A stretch of DNA of 64,000 bases from Hyunsoonleella aestuarii (GCF_006148925.1 NZ_VAWB01000001.1:1392001-1456000), one strand, 5' to 3'. Shown: positions 1 through 8,258, counted from the first letter of the stretch. The notes: a model not told the origin generated them from the sequence alone. Program-made: numbers and translations.

Positions 1-457
1 CATTTGCAGAACTTGCAGAAACGGTTTCTAAAGAAATACGTGACATTAAATCATAATCGCTACAAGGATAAATGTCGGCAAACCCATCAATACAAGGCGC
101 TAAAGGTATGTTAGGATCTACATAATCATCATCACATAAATTGCCAATGCCATCGTTGTCATCATCTTCTTGATTTGGATTGGCAATTAGAGTGCAATTA
201 TCATTAATATCGAAAATGCCATCGTTATCATCATCTTCATCACACAAATCCCCTATCCCATCATTGTCTAAATCTTCTTGATTTGGGTTTGCAATTAAAG
301 GACAATTATCAGCTGATTCTTCTATGCCGTCATTATCGTTATCTATGATTTGAACTAATTCAACAGGTTCATCATCACAGGATTGAAAATAGATGACTGA
401 TATGCAGACAAAAGAGAAAATTTTAAGAAGTTTAAATTGTTGTTTATTAGAATTCAT
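1..457 (-). CDS. Lipoprotein with thrombospondin type 3 repeats, probable choice-of-anchor B family (3' part cut off)
   Basis: An open frame of 152 codons runs from an ATG at 457 off the left edge. It begins with a basic, hydrophobic signal peptide ending in a lipobox-like FQSC (Cys27), so it should be an outer-membrane-directed lipoprotein. It then carries Asp-rich calcium-binding thrombospondin type 3 repeats (DNDNDGI, DLDNDGIGDLCD, DDDNDGIGNLCD) spaced by NCPLIANPNQED-type linkers. The last visible residues (PCIDGFADIYPCSDYDLMS) resemble the start of the choice-of-anchor B (LVIVD-repeat) surface proteins of flavobacteria; that family call is from memory and rests on a short stretch. The C-terminal part is missing. 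It is divergent from thiL. Confidence 0.75.
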   Translation of the reverse strand, partial: MNSNKQQFKLLKIFSFVCISVIYFQSCDDEPVELVQIIDNDNDGIEESADNCPLIANPNQEDLDNDGIGDLCDEDDDNDGIFDINDNCTLIANPNQEDDDNDGIGNLCDDDYVDPNIPLAPCIDGFADIYPCSDYDLMSRISLETVSASSAN

Positions 458-641
458 AGGCTTTTTGCGATTTTTATTTCTTCATCATAGTTCGGTTAAT
501 AAGGTATTAGCTTTTTTATTTTTAAAACGAGCAATGGGTAAAGTCTATTGTGTATAACAAACTTATTCAATATAATTCAATAATGTAAGAGCGTCTCAAT
601 TTTAATGTTAAAAATGTATAAATTATTAGAAACAAGCTTCT

Positions 642-649
642 TATTTTTG
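642..649 (+). promoter_or_regulatory. Putative -7 box of thiL (TATTTTTG)
   Basis: The sequence matches the Bacteroidota -7 consensus TAnnTTTG and is followed by CA. Its last base lies only 4 nt before the thiL ATG, so transcription would start at or next to the start codon (leaderless or nearly so). No convincing -33 TTTG is seen. Confidence 0.4.
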
Positions 650-653
650 CAAA

Positions 654-1700
654 ATGATAGAAGACAAAAATCAACAGCGAACCCCCTTAAGCGAGTTAGG
701 AGAGTTTGCACTTATCGAGCACTTAACAAAGCAATTTAATATAAAGCATACTTCAACGGTAAAAGGTATTGGTGATGATGCAGCAATTTTAAATTTTGAA
801 GACAATAAAATAGTAGTGACAACAGATTTACTAATTGAAAATGTGCATTTTGATTTAAGTTATATGCCTTTAAAACATTTAGGGTATAAAGCAATTATGG
901 TTAACTTGTCCGATGTTTATGCAATGAATGCTACTGCGACACAGATTACAGTTTCTGTAGCGGTTTCTAATAGATTTCCTTTGGAAGCACTTGAAGATCT
1001 ATATGCAGGTATAGAAACAGCAGCGAGTCTTTATAATATTGATTTGATTGGAGGAGACACAACATCGTCAACCACTGGCTTGCTTATCTCCGTTACGGCT
1101 ATTGGTGAGGTAGATGGGAATGATGAGGTTTACAGATCTGGAGCCAAACCAAACGATTTATTGGTAGTTTCAGGAGATTTAGGGGCTGCTTACATGGGGC
1201 TTCAAGTTCTTGAACGTGAAAAAGAAGTTTATAAAGTAAATCCTAATAATCAGCCAGATTTGGAACCGTATACTTATATTATTGAACGCCAACTTAAACC
1301 TGAAGCAAGGAAAGATATTGTAAAATTGTTGAAGGATTTAGAAGTGAAACCTACTTCAATGATTGATATAAGTGATGGGTTGTCTTCTGAAATATTACAT
1401 ATTTGTAGGCAAAGTGAGGTTGGATGTGATTTATATGAGGAAAAGATTCCCTTAGATCCTCAAGTAATTACAGTATGTGAAGAGTTTAATATTGATAGCA
1501 CAACTGTTGCCTTAAATGGTGGAGAAGATTACGAGTTGTTATTTACAATCTCTCCAGAGGACTATCCAAAAATAAAGGCAAACCCCAGTTTGACAGTAAT
1601 TGGTCATATGGTGGATAATAGTATGGGTGTGCATTTGGTGACTCGGGTAGGGTCTAAAATTCCTTTAAAAGCTCAAGGATGGAAAAACTTTACTAGCTAA
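654..1700 (+). CDS. thiL: Thiamine-monophosphate kinase
   Basis: ThiL phosphorylates thiamine monophosphate with ATP to give thiamine diphosphate, the last step of cofactor synthesis in the cytosol. The protein has 348 residues, normal for the family. It shows the PurM/ThiL superfamily landmarks: GIGDDAA (38-44), TTDLLIENVHF (56-66), NLSDVYAMNA (84-93), GGDTT (133-137) and a second half with IDISDGL near 240. The Asp-rich motifs bind Mg-ATP in this family. It stands alone after a divergent lipoprotein gene and its 3' end overlaps the convergent mini-protein gene by 8 nt. The ATG at 654 sits directly behind a -7 box. Confidence 0.95.
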   Translation: MIEDKNQQRTPLSELGEFALIEHLTKQFNIKHTSTVKGIGDDAAILNFEDNKIVVTTDLLIENVHFDLSYMPLKHLGYKAIMVNLSDVYAMNATATQITVSVAVSNRFPLEALEDLYAGIETAASLYNIDLIGGDTTSSTTGLLISVTAIGEVDGNDEVYRSGAKPNDLLVVSGDLGAAYMGLQVLEREKEVYKVNPNNQPDLEPYTYIIERQLKPEARKDIVKLLKDLEVKPTSMIDISDGLSSEILHICRQSEVGCDLYEEKIPLDPQVITVCEEFNIDSTTVALNGGEDYELLFTISPEDYPKIKANPSLTVIGHMVDNSMGVHLVTRVGSKIPLKAQGWKNFTS

Positions 1701-1917
1701 CTGCTTTTAAAGACTTTCGTCTAATTTTTTTATTATGAATTTTTTCTAAAACAGAATTTATTTCTCTGTATTGAGGGGTAAGCTTGGTAAGATTTCCAGA
1801 CTCATCTGTCGTAAATTGCTCATGGCACTGTTGACACATGAATTCTTTGACATAGTAAGTTACTTTTTTAGTCACTTCAAGATCGTGACCAAAAAATGAA
1901 CAATAAATGTTCTTCAT
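1693..1917 (-). CDS. Small Cys/His protein, paralogue of the next gene
   Basis: This is a 74-residue protein of unknown function. It has a C-x-F-F-G-H-D segment (Cys6, His11), a conserved block TKKVT-YYVKEF and a CQQC pair (28-31), followed by a basic C-terminal tail. The Cys/His/Cys/Cys arrangement suggests one zinc site like small zinc-ribbon proteins (DUF1660-like prophage proteins look similar, but I cannot confirm membership). It is clearly homologous to the 88-residue protein just upstream on the same strand, so the pair is a tandem duplication. The two genes are 70 nt apart and could be cotranscribed. Its end overlaps thiL by 8 nt. Confidence 0.75.
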   Translation of the reverse strand: MKNIYCSFFGHDLEVTKKVTYYVKEFMCQQCHEQFTTDESGNLTKLTPQYREINSVLEKIHNKKIRRKSLKAVS

Positions 1918-1987
1918 ATTTTATGCTATTAACTAATTATAAGGGAGTTAAAAGTATAAAATATAATTATAATTGCAAAATAAACCG

Positions 1988-2254
1988 TTAGGCAGCACTT
2001 GTTCCGTACATTCTTTCGCGTGTTCTCATGACTTTTTTGCGATACATGAACTCAAGAATATCGTTAATTTCTTTAAAAGTAGCTGTTAACTCTGTTAGAT
2101 TGCCGTTACTATTTGTAGTCAATTCTTTTTTACAATGGCTGCATTGATACTCTTTAACGTGCTGGGTTACTTTTTTAGTTACATGATAATCATGACCAAA
2201 AAAATTGCAATACAATCTAGATGCAACATTTGTTTTTTGAGTAGTTTTTTCCAT
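1988..2254 (-). CDS. Small Cys/His protein, paralogue of the preceding gene
   Basis: This 88-residue protein shares the layout of its neighbour: C-N-F-F-G-H-D (Cys16, His21), HVTKKVTQHVKEYQ and C-S-H-C (38-41), then NGNLTEL and a helical stretch ending in basic residues. It has a 10-residue N-terminal extension and a longer C-terminus relative to the 74-residue copy. Identity is clear over roughly 60 residues. The conserved Cys and His residues suggest metal binding and a role in nucleic-acid or protein contacts; this is inference. No function is known to me. Confidence 0.75.
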   Translation of the reverse strand: MEKTTQKTNVASRLYCNFFGHDYHVTKKVTQHVKEYQCSHCKKELTTNSNGNLTELTATFKEINDILEFMYRKKVMRTRERMYGTSAA

Positions 2255-2316
2255 GATATTCGATTTAAGACTCGATAAACATAGTAAAAAAAATACAATA
2301 AATCGTTAAAAAGTAA

Positions 2317-3093
2317 TTATTTTTCGATGAAATGCATAATTTGTTGTAGGAATAAACCTTTATTTTCAATAATTGACATGTGTCCATCGGGAAATACGAC
2401 CATTTGAACGTTAGCTCGTTTGCTCTCTTCAACTAATAGGTTGTAACTTAAAACAGGATCCTCTTTACTTGCAATCATCATTTTTTTGCCATTAAAGCTT
2501 TTTATAATTTCAGCTCTATTTTTACGAATTTTCATACCTTCTAAGGCAGCTACAATTCCTTGTAAGGGGGTTTTTAAGGCTTCATTTGTGATGTTATCAA
2601 TTTCTTGTTTAAACTTTCCTTTATTTTTTTGATTGAAAAGATTAGATATTGCAATACGAATAAAAGTTTTATAGTCATGTTTTACAGCAACAATAGCTCG
2701 GTCTCGATTTGTTTTCTTTTCAGGACTATCGTCTAAGGAAGTTGAGTTTACTAGAGTAATGGATTGCGCATAATTTGGATATGCTTCTAAAAAAGCCAAT
2801 GCAATATACCCACCCATGGAATGACCAATTAATTGAAATTTATTAATCTTTAAATACATTAAAGTTGCTTTTAAGACATCTGCCATCATTTCCATGGTAT
2901 GAATATAGCCAAGGCATCCAGATTTTCCATGACCAGGTAAGTCTAAAGTAACAACTCTATTTTTTTTTGCTAAATCCAATATGAATGGATTCCAAATGGT
3001 GTGATTTTCTAAAAAGCCATGAAGTAATATAATGGCTTCGCCTTGGCCGTCATCGGTGTAAAAAATGTTTACACCTTTATATTCCAATATCAT
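2317..3093 (-). CDS. Alpha/beta hydrolase
   Basis: A 258-residue hydrolase of the alpha/beta fold. Visible motifs are the oxyanion-hole HGF (25-27), DLPGHGKS (51-58), the nucleophile elbow GHSMGG with Ser92, a probable acid Asp in SKEDPVL near 211 and the catalytic His in PDGHMS near 238. The lid (about 115-190) is helical and basic. There is no signal peptide, so it should be cytosolic; the substrate cannot be told. Its ATG overlaps the stop of the upstream ACT-like gene (ATGA at 3090-3093), which indicates translational coupling. Confidence 0.88.
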   Translation of the reverse strand: MILEYKGVNIFYTDDGQGEAIILLHGFLENHTIWNPFILDLAKKNRVVTLDLPGHGKSGCLGYIHTMEMMADVLKATLMYLKINKFQLIGHSMGGYIALAFLEAYPNYAQSITLVNSTSLDDSPEKKTNRDRAIVAVKHDYKTFIRIAISNLFNQKNKGKFKQEIDNITNEALKTPLQGIVAALEGMKIRKNRAEIIKSFNGKKMMIASKEDPVLSYNLLVEESKRANVQMVVFPDGHMSIIENKGLFLQQIMHFIEK

Positions 3094-3746
3094 GCTTTCA
3101 ACTTCTTAATGGCTGTAAAAGCTTTATCCACATATTCATCTTCAACTAAAATTGTAAACTCGTTTGTGGTTGAGATTACCTCATAAAGAACAACACCTTC
3201 CCATGCAAGACGTTTAAAAAAGTGATAGTACAATCCTGCAATTTTTGAGTTGTCTTCAGGCAAATTAATGCTTATAGCAGTAAGTCCGCTTTGGACCGCT
3301 AAAAATGTTTCATGCTTTAAATGCTCTAAAATAAAATCTTTTAAACTACTAGAAATGATAATATTACTTTCGTGAATACCTCTTGTAAAGGTATAGAATA
3401 ACTTAGATTCTTGATTTATGCGCTCTAAGATTTTTGCATGATTGTCAATTAAGGTATTTGAGTTTTTTACGGTGAAATCCGTAAGGTTCGAACGCACCGT
3501 AATATCGCCTAAGTTATGGATTACACGTTTCATCTTAACCGAATTGGATAATGCGGGAGGCGGATTATAACGTCTTAAAGCCATCATTATAGCTCCTGGT
3601 TTAACTTCTTTTTTAAGCATTTTGCTAATAGGTTCTGTCAATTCAATGGCTAACGCACTAAAGTTTATAATATTCCTAGAAAGGGCCTCTTCCAGATATG
3701 GTTGGGATATTAATATGTCTTCAACACAATTACTTACAGTCTTCAT
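3090..3746 (-). CDS. ACT-like regulatory-domain protein divergent from lysC
   Basis: A 218-residue protein without transmembrane segments. The N-terminal third is helical and contains KPGAIMMALRRYNPP; the C-terminal part (about 75-218) has the alternating beta-alpha pattern of two ACT-like domains (for example AVQSGLTAISINLPEDNSKIAGLYYHFFKRL and VVLYEVISTTNEFTILV, shown here only in outline). It resembles proteins annotated as ACT-domain or aspartate-kinase-related in Bacteroidota. It lies head to head with lysC and overlaps the downstream hydrolase by 4 nt. A role in sensing amino acids for lysC control is a guess from position. Confidence 0.6.
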   Translation of the reverse strand: MKTVSNCVEDILISQPYLEEALSRNIINFSALAIELTEPISKMLKKEVKPGAIMMALRRYNPPPALSNSVKMKRVIHNLGDITVRSNLTDFTVKNSNTLIDNHAKILERINQESKLFYTFTRGIHESNIIISSSLKDFILEHLKHETFLAVQSGLTAISINLPEDNSKIAGLYYHFFKRLAWEGVVLYEVISTTNEFTILVEDEYVDKAFTAIKKLKA

Positions 3747-3818
3747 GTTAACTATTTAACAATTTGTGTAAAAATAAACTATTTTTTTTAAAAATGCTAT
3801 AATTGACTTAGCGCATCA

Positions 3819-3826
3819 TAATTTTG
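3819..3826 (+). promoter_or_regulatory. Putative -7 box of lysC (TAATTTTG)
   Basis: An exact TAnnTTTG match lies 17 nt before the lysC ATG, giving a leader of about 13 nt. The -33 region has no clean TTTG at the usual distance. Confidence 0.4.
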
Positions 3827-3843
3827 TTTCGAAATCAAGTGAT

Positions 3844-5166
3844 ATGAAAGTATTAAAATTTGGAGGTACTTCTGTAGGGTCTGTTTTAAACATGCATAAT
3901 GTAAAAAGCATTATTGATGACGGAGCAAAGAAAGTTGTGGTATTATCTGCTATGTCTGGTACAACAAATACTTTGGTAGAAATTGGTAATGAGATTCAGT
4001 CAAAGAATCCCAATAAGGCCATTGATACCATAAATAATTTACATGAAACTTATTTTAAAACTATAGATAAACTGCTTTCTGACGCTAAGTTGAAAAAAAC
4101 AACAAAAACTTATGTTACTAACATATTCGATTTTTTAGTTGAATGCACTTATAAGCAAAGTTCTCAAGCATTAAATAACAGCATAGTTGCACAGGGTGAA
4201 TTGCTTTCTACTTTCATGTTCAATGCTTACTTGAATCAAGAAGGCATTAACGCAACATTATTACCAGCACTAGATTTCATGCGTATTAATGGTGTTAAAG
4301 AACCAGATTATTTCTATATAAAACAACGCTTAAAGAATGTTATCGAGTCTGCTCCAGAATCGGATATCTATATTACACAAGGTTTTATATGTTTGGATGA
4401 AAAAGGAGAGATTTCGAACTTACAACGGGGCGGAAGCGACTATACAGCAACTTTAGTTGGTGCGGCTTTAAGAGCAGATGAAGTTCAGATTTGGACTGAT
4501 ATTGATGGGATGCATAATAACGATCCGCGATATGTAGAAAACACTAACCCAATTTCAAACCTATCCTTTGATGAAGCAGCTGAGTTAGCCTATTTTGGAG
4601 CAAAAATATTGCATCCTCAAACTGTTTTACCAGTAAGAGAGGATGGTATTCCAGTTCGATTAAAAAATACTATGGTTCCTGAAGCTGATGGAACGTTAAT
4701 TTCAAGTGAAACATCAGAAAATGGGATTAAAGCCATTGCTGCCAAAGACAATATTACTGCTATAAAAATTAAGTCTGGACGTATGTTACAGGCACATGGT
4801 TTTCTCAAAAAAGTTTTTGAGGTTTTTGAAGTTTATGAAACCTCTATAGATATGATTACTACTTCCGAAGTTGCTGTATCGCTCACTATAGACGATGATA
4901 GAAATCTAGAAAAGATTATCACTGAATTAGAAGAATTCGCTACCATAGAAGTCGATAAAGGTCAAACAATAGTGTGTTTGGTTGGTCATTTTATTGTGAA
5001 TCATGAAAGCACTTTTAAACTCTTCCAGATCTTAAAAGATGTAAAAATTAGAATGATTTCTTACGGTGGAAGCAGAAACAATATTTCACTTCTAATTAAC
5101 TCAAAAGATAAAATTACTACGCTCAACAAACTAAACGATTATTTGTTTGAATTAGTCACTCTTTAA
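3844..5166 (+). CDS. lysC: Aspartate kinase, monofunctional
   Basis: It phosphorylates aspartate to aspartyl phosphate, the first step to lysine, threonine, methionine and diaminopimelate. The 440 residues fit a single-function aspartokinase. The kinase domain opens with KFGGTSVG (5-12) and includes RGGSDYTAT and WTDIDGMHNNDPR (about 199-231). The C-terminal 140 residues form two ACT domains with the feature IDMITTSEVAVSLTID typical of allosteric amino-acid sites. There is no homoserine dehydrogenase domain. It is monocistronic, divergent from the ACT-like gene, and ends at a strong hairpin. Confidence 0.95.
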   Translation: MKVLKFGGTSVGSVLNMHNVKSIIDDGAKKVVVLSAMSGTTNTLVEIGNEIQSKNPNKAIDTINNLHETYFKTIDKLLSDAKLKKTTKTYVTNIFDFLVECTYKQSSQALNNSIVAQGELLSTFMFNAYLNQEGINATLLPALDFMRINGVKEPDYFYIKQRLKNVIESAPESDIYITQGFICLDEKGEISNLQRGGSDYTATLVGAALRADEVQIWTDIDGMHNNDPRYVENTNPISNLSFDEAAELAYFGAKILHPQTVLPVREDGIPVRLKNTMVPEADGTLISSETSENGIKAIAAKDNITAIKIKSGRMLQAHGFLKKVFEVFEVYETSIDMITTSEVAVSLTIDDDRNLEKIITELEEFATIEVDKGQTIVCLVGHFIVNHESTFKLFQILKDVKIRMISYGGSRNNISLLINSKDKITTLNKLNDYLFELVTL

Positions 5167-5191
5167 ATGTATTGATTAGTCTTGTTAGCAT

Positions 5192-5216
5192 AAGGGTCGT
5201 TTAAAAAACGACCCTT
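5192..5216. terminator. Hairpin between lysC and the VOC gene
   Basis: A perfect 11-bp stem (AAGGGTCGTTT / AAACGACCCTT) with a 3-nt loop sits between two convergent genes. The T-run downstream is weak on the plus strand; it may act in both directions. Confidence 0.7.
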
Positions 5217-5274
5217 TATATTTCATGTTCATAAACGTTCCAAATCGATAACTTATTACTTATAGTTCTGTGAA

Positions 5275-5697
5275 TTAGTTATTGTAGCTATTTTTTTCTT
5301 CTGGCTTATCGCTAAGATACTGTACAAATTCATACTGATTTCCATCGGCATCAGCAAAATAGTCTCTAATTCTAAATTGTTCTTCCTGTTTTGGATAATC
5401 CCTTTTGTAACCATTTTTTAGCAGATTGTTAGCTATTTCTTGTACGTTTTTCACAACAAATCCCAAATGATTTACACCTATTTTATCATAATTCTTGTCC
5501 GGCTTTAATTCATTTAGTAGTGCTTGATTAAGTGCTAAATAAGTGTTATCATCACCTAAATGCACCCATTCTCTTGTATCGTTGCCGCCACCTCTTATTT
5601 TAAAGTGGGGGAAAGCCGTTTGAAAAAACTTAATGGCTTCCTTTAAATCATTTACCGTAATATTGGCATGCTCTAAATATATTTTTTGTGATCTCAT
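5275..5697 (-). CDS. VOC (glyoxalase/dioxygenase superfamily) protein
   Basis: A 140-residue vicinal-oxygen-chelate protein with two beta-alpha-beta-beta-beta halves. It starts LEHANITVNDLKEAIKFFQ, has the middle helix-strand block GVNHLGFVVKNVQEIANNL and ends DADGNQYEFVQYL. Candidate metal ligands are the first His (LEHAN), the His in NHLGF and the Glu in YEFVQ. The family includes glyoxalases, dioxygenases and resistance proteins, so the reaction cannot be named. It lies downstream of the GAF-LuxR regulator on the same strand, with a lux-box-like palindrome in between, and may be its target. Confidence 0.85.
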   Translation of the reverse strand: MRSQKIYLEHANITVNDLKEAIKFFQTAFPHFKIRGGGNDTREWVHLGDDNTYLALNQALLNELKPDKNYDKIGVNHLGFVVKNVQEIANNLLKNGYKRDYPKQEEQFRIRDYFADADGNQYEFVQYLSDKPEEKNSYNN

Positions 5698-5770
5698 TAT
5701 ATTTTGTTTTAAGATTTATACAAAAATCATAATAGATAACATGTGAAAAAACGAACCTAAGTACAGAACT

Positions 5771-5794
5771 TCACCTGTACTTTAGAACAGGTGA
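5771..5794. promoter_or_regulatory. Palindrome with lux-box arms (ACCTGT-N8-ACAGGT)
   Basis: Perfect 8-bp arms TCACCTGT and ACAGGTGA are separated by 8 nt. The 20-bp core at 5773-5792 has the same arms and spacer length as the classic Vibrio fischeri lux box. It lies between the stop of a LuxR-family gene (5810) and the start of the VOC gene (5697), about 75-95 nt before the VOC ATG. A nearby GTACAG (5761-5766) can pair with CTGTAC (5775-5780), giving an alternative RNA fold. There is no T-tract directly behind it, so a plain terminator is less likely. Confidence 0.5.
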
Positions 5795-5809
5795 GTGTAT
5801 AGGCTGGAA

Positions 5810-6745
5810 TCATATACTCAAAAACCCTCTTTTTAGAGCAATATCTACTGCTTCTGTACGCGTATTGGCATGAAGTTTAGAAAGAATTGATGTAACATGA
5901 AATTTGACGGTTCGTTCTACTATGAAAAGCTGATTGCCAATTTGATTGTTAGTAAGTCCTTTTTTTATTAAACTAAGGACTTCTAACTCCCGTTTTGTAA
6001 GAGGTAGTTCTGGATAAAGAAGCGCCTCTTCGGTATTGGTTTCCGCACGTTCTTGTTCCAAGGATTCTTCACTTAATAGGGATAATTGTTTTTGAAGCTC
6101 CTTTGTTTTGTTCAAGGCTTCATTTATTTTATAGCCTTTTGAGCTTTCAAGATTTGAAATGATATCTTTGATATGCGGATTAATAACACGTTCTATTATA
6201 TTGCTTAATGAGCTATTTGATTTTAAGCCATGATTTTTATAGGATTGTTTTAATCGGGTGCGCTGTATCGCGGTACCAACTAATTGACTAATAGTATTAA
6301 GAATAGCTAGTTCCTTTTCATTTAGTTGTCTAGTTTCTTTACTAAGCAAGTTCATAAGACCTACTTTTTGCCCTTTTATTGTAATAGGAATGACAGCATG
6401 AAATTTCAACCCTTTAGTCCCTGTAATAATATCTTGCAGTCTTGAACAAGTAATTTCACTTATATTCATGGCTTGATCAATATCATCTCTTAGATATTGT
6501 TTTATACAGTAACACCAACCCGATAATCTTTCAGGATGTTTACTTAAAGCTGGAGGAAGATTGTAAGAAGCGGCAAGGTAAACCGATTTGTTATCTGGTT
6601 CAGTAAGCCAAAACCAGCCTGTTTCTAAGTCAAGTATTTCAACAGTTTTTTCTAAAGACATACGAAGTGCAGAATGTAGAGAGAATTCCTTATTTAAGTG
6701 ACTAGCTATTTCGTATAAATAGGAAAAATAATCTTTGTCATTCAT
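5810..6745 (-). CDS. GAF-domain LuxR-family transcriptional regulator
   Basis: A 311-residue regulator. The N-terminal half (about 10-160) is a GAF sensor domain (LNKEFSLHSALRMSLEKTVE, ending TISQLVGTAIQRTRL). A linker with coiled-coil character (about 165-230) follows, and then a LuxR-type winged DNA-binding helix-turn-helix at 249-308 (TKRELEVLSLIKKGLTNNQI, RTVKFHVTSILSKL). There is no receiver domain and no acyl-homoserine-lactone domain, so the signal should be a small molecule or redox cue read by GAF. Several cysteines (WCYCIKQY, ITCSRL) in the GAF region might be sensory; this is inference. It lies 44 nt behind the aminopeptidase gene. Confidence 0.88.
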   Translation of the reverse strand: MNDKDYFSYLYEIASHLNKEFSLHSALRMSLEKTVEILDLETGWFWLTEPDNKSVYLAASYNLPPALSKHPERLSGWCYCIKQYLRDDIDQAMNISEITCSRLQDIITGTKGLKFHAVIPITIKGQKVGLMNLLSKETRQLNEKELAILNTISQLVGTAIQRTRLKQSYKNHGLKSNSSLSNIIERVINPHIKDIISNLESSKGYKINEALNKTKELQKQLSLLSEESLEQERAETNTEEALLYPELPLTKRELEVLSLIKKGLTNNQIGNQLFIVERTVKFHVTSILSKLHANTRTEAVDIALKRGFLSI

Positions 6746-6789
6746 AGTAACAAGTTCAGATTTAGAAAAGCATTTAAGTAATCTATGTC

Positions 6790-8082
6790 TTATGAATTCA
6801 TCAATTCCTCAATTTCATCAGCTTCAATAGGAATGTTACGCATTAGATTATATGGTTCTCCGTTTTCTTGAATCACCACATCATCTTCTAATCGAATACC
6901 AAAACTGTCATCTGGAATGTAAATACCCGGTTCCACAGTAAACACCATATTTGCTTGCATAGGCTCTGTTAAAATGCCATAATCGTGAGTGTCTAATCCC
7001 ATGTGATGAGATGTTCCATGCATGAAATACTTTTTATAGGCTGGCCAATCGGGGTTTTCATTTTGCACGTCTGCTTTATCAAGTAAACCAAGTCCTAATA
7101 ATTCGCTAGTCATTAATTTGCCAACTTCAACATGATAAGCTGCCCAATCTGTTCCTGGAACCAACATTTTGGTGGCTTCATTTTTAACTCGATTTACTGC
7201 ATTATAAACTGCTTTTTGTCTTTCTGAAAAACGCCCAGAAACAGGAATAGTTCTTGTCATGTCACTAGAATAATTGGCATACTCAGCGCCTACATCCATT
7301 AAAATTAAATCACCAGCTTTACATTGTTGGTTGTTTTCAATGTAGTGTAAAACGTTAGCGTTGTTTCCTGAAGCAACAATAGGTGTGTAAGCAAATCCTT
7401 TGGACCTATTATTTAAAAATTCATGCATAAATTCCGCCTCAATATTGTATTCCCAAACTCCTGGTTTCACAAAATTTAAAACACGTTTAAATCCTTTTTC
7501 GGTGACGTTGCAAGCTTGTTGAATTAAGTCGATTTCAATAGGGTCTTTTACAGAGCGTAAGCGTTGTAATATAGGGTTGCTTTTAGCAACAGTATGAGCT
7601 GGATATTTTGCTTTAAGCCATTTTGTAAAACGGTCTTCTCGTGTTTCGGTTTCAACACTGGCTCTATAATGTTCGTTGGTATTGATATATACAGTGTCGC
7701 ATTGCGTCATAATTTCGAACATGACTTTTTCCATGTCATGTAACCAATACACTGTTTTAATACCACTAGTTTCAAACGCTTTTTCTTTAGTTAATTTTTC
7801 ACCTTCCCAAATAGCAATGTGCTCATTAGTCTCTTTTAGAAATAGTATTTCGCGATGTTTCTCTTTTGGACAATCTGGAAAGAGAACCAGAACGCTTTCC
7901 TCTTGGTCTACCCCACTTAAGTAAAAAATATCACGATGTTGCTCAAAAGGCATGGTGCTGTCTGCACTTATAGGATAAATATCGTTAGAATTAAAGACCG
8001 CTAAACTATTTGGCTTCATTTTAGAGCCAAAGTTTTTCCGGTTTTTTATGAATAGATTTTTATTAATTAAATGGTATTTCAT
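6790..8082 (-). CDS. Xaa-Pro aminopeptidase (aminopeptidase P family, M24B)
   Basis: It removes an N-terminal residue preceding proline, using two metal ions. The 430 residues comprise an aminopeptidase P N-terminal domain (about 1-150) and a pita-bread M24 domain. The metal ligands are visible: two Asp in MDVGAEYANYSSDMTR (about 260-275), His in HGTSHHMGLDTHD (about 350-362), Glu in TVEPGIYIP and Glu in IRLEDDVVI. There is no signal peptide, so it is cytosolic. It is the first gene of a possible operon with the GAF-LuxR regulator. Confidence 0.93.
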   Translation of the reverse strand: MKYHLINKNLFIKNRKNFGSKMKPNSLAVFNSNDIYPISADSTMPFEQHRDIFYLSGVDQEESVLVLFPDCPKEKHREILFLKETNEHIAIWEGEKLTKEKAFETSGIKTVYWLHDMEKVMFEIMTQCDTVYINTNEHYRASVETETREDRFTKWLKAKYPAHTVAKSNPILQRLRSVKDPIEIDLIQQACNVTEKGFKRVLNFVKPGVWEYNIEAEFMHEFLNNRSKGFAYTPIVASGNNANVLHYIENNQQCKAGDLILMDVGAEYANYSSDMTRTIPVSGRFSERQKAVYNAVNRVKNEATKMLVPGTDWAAYHVEVGKLMTSELLGLGLLDKADVQNENPDWPAYKKYFMHGTSHHMGLDTHDYGILTEPMQANMVFTVEPGIYIPDDSFGIRLEDDVVIQENGEPYNLMRNIPIEADEIEELMNS

Positions 8083-8199
8083 AAACTAAAATTTATTGAA
8101 GTTTAAAATTAAGCAATCATAAGGATACTTGTTCAGATAATTTCTAAATTCTATATTTAATTAAACTCATTCTAAATAACAAAAACATGACATATGTTA

Positions 8200-8231
8200 T
8201 TTGTCTAAGACTCTGTCCATGGCTACCTTTG
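8200..8231 (+). promoter_or_regulatory. Promoter of the sdhCAB operon
   Basis: TTTG at 8200-8203 and TACCTTTG at 8224-8231 are separated by exactly 20 nt, a full match to the Bacteroidota -33/-7 promoter. Transcription would start near 8236, giving a leader of about 23 nt before sdhC. Confidence 0.6.
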
Positions 8232-8258
8232 TTAATCTTTTAAAATAACTATATAAAA

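Noticed and set aside
458-653. TPP riboswitch before thiL
   Set aside because: No CTGAGA-type thi-box motif is present, and the promoter box lies directly at the ATG.
3747-3843. Lysine riboswitch before lysC
   Set aside because: The gap is too short for the aptamer, and only a -7 box is visible.
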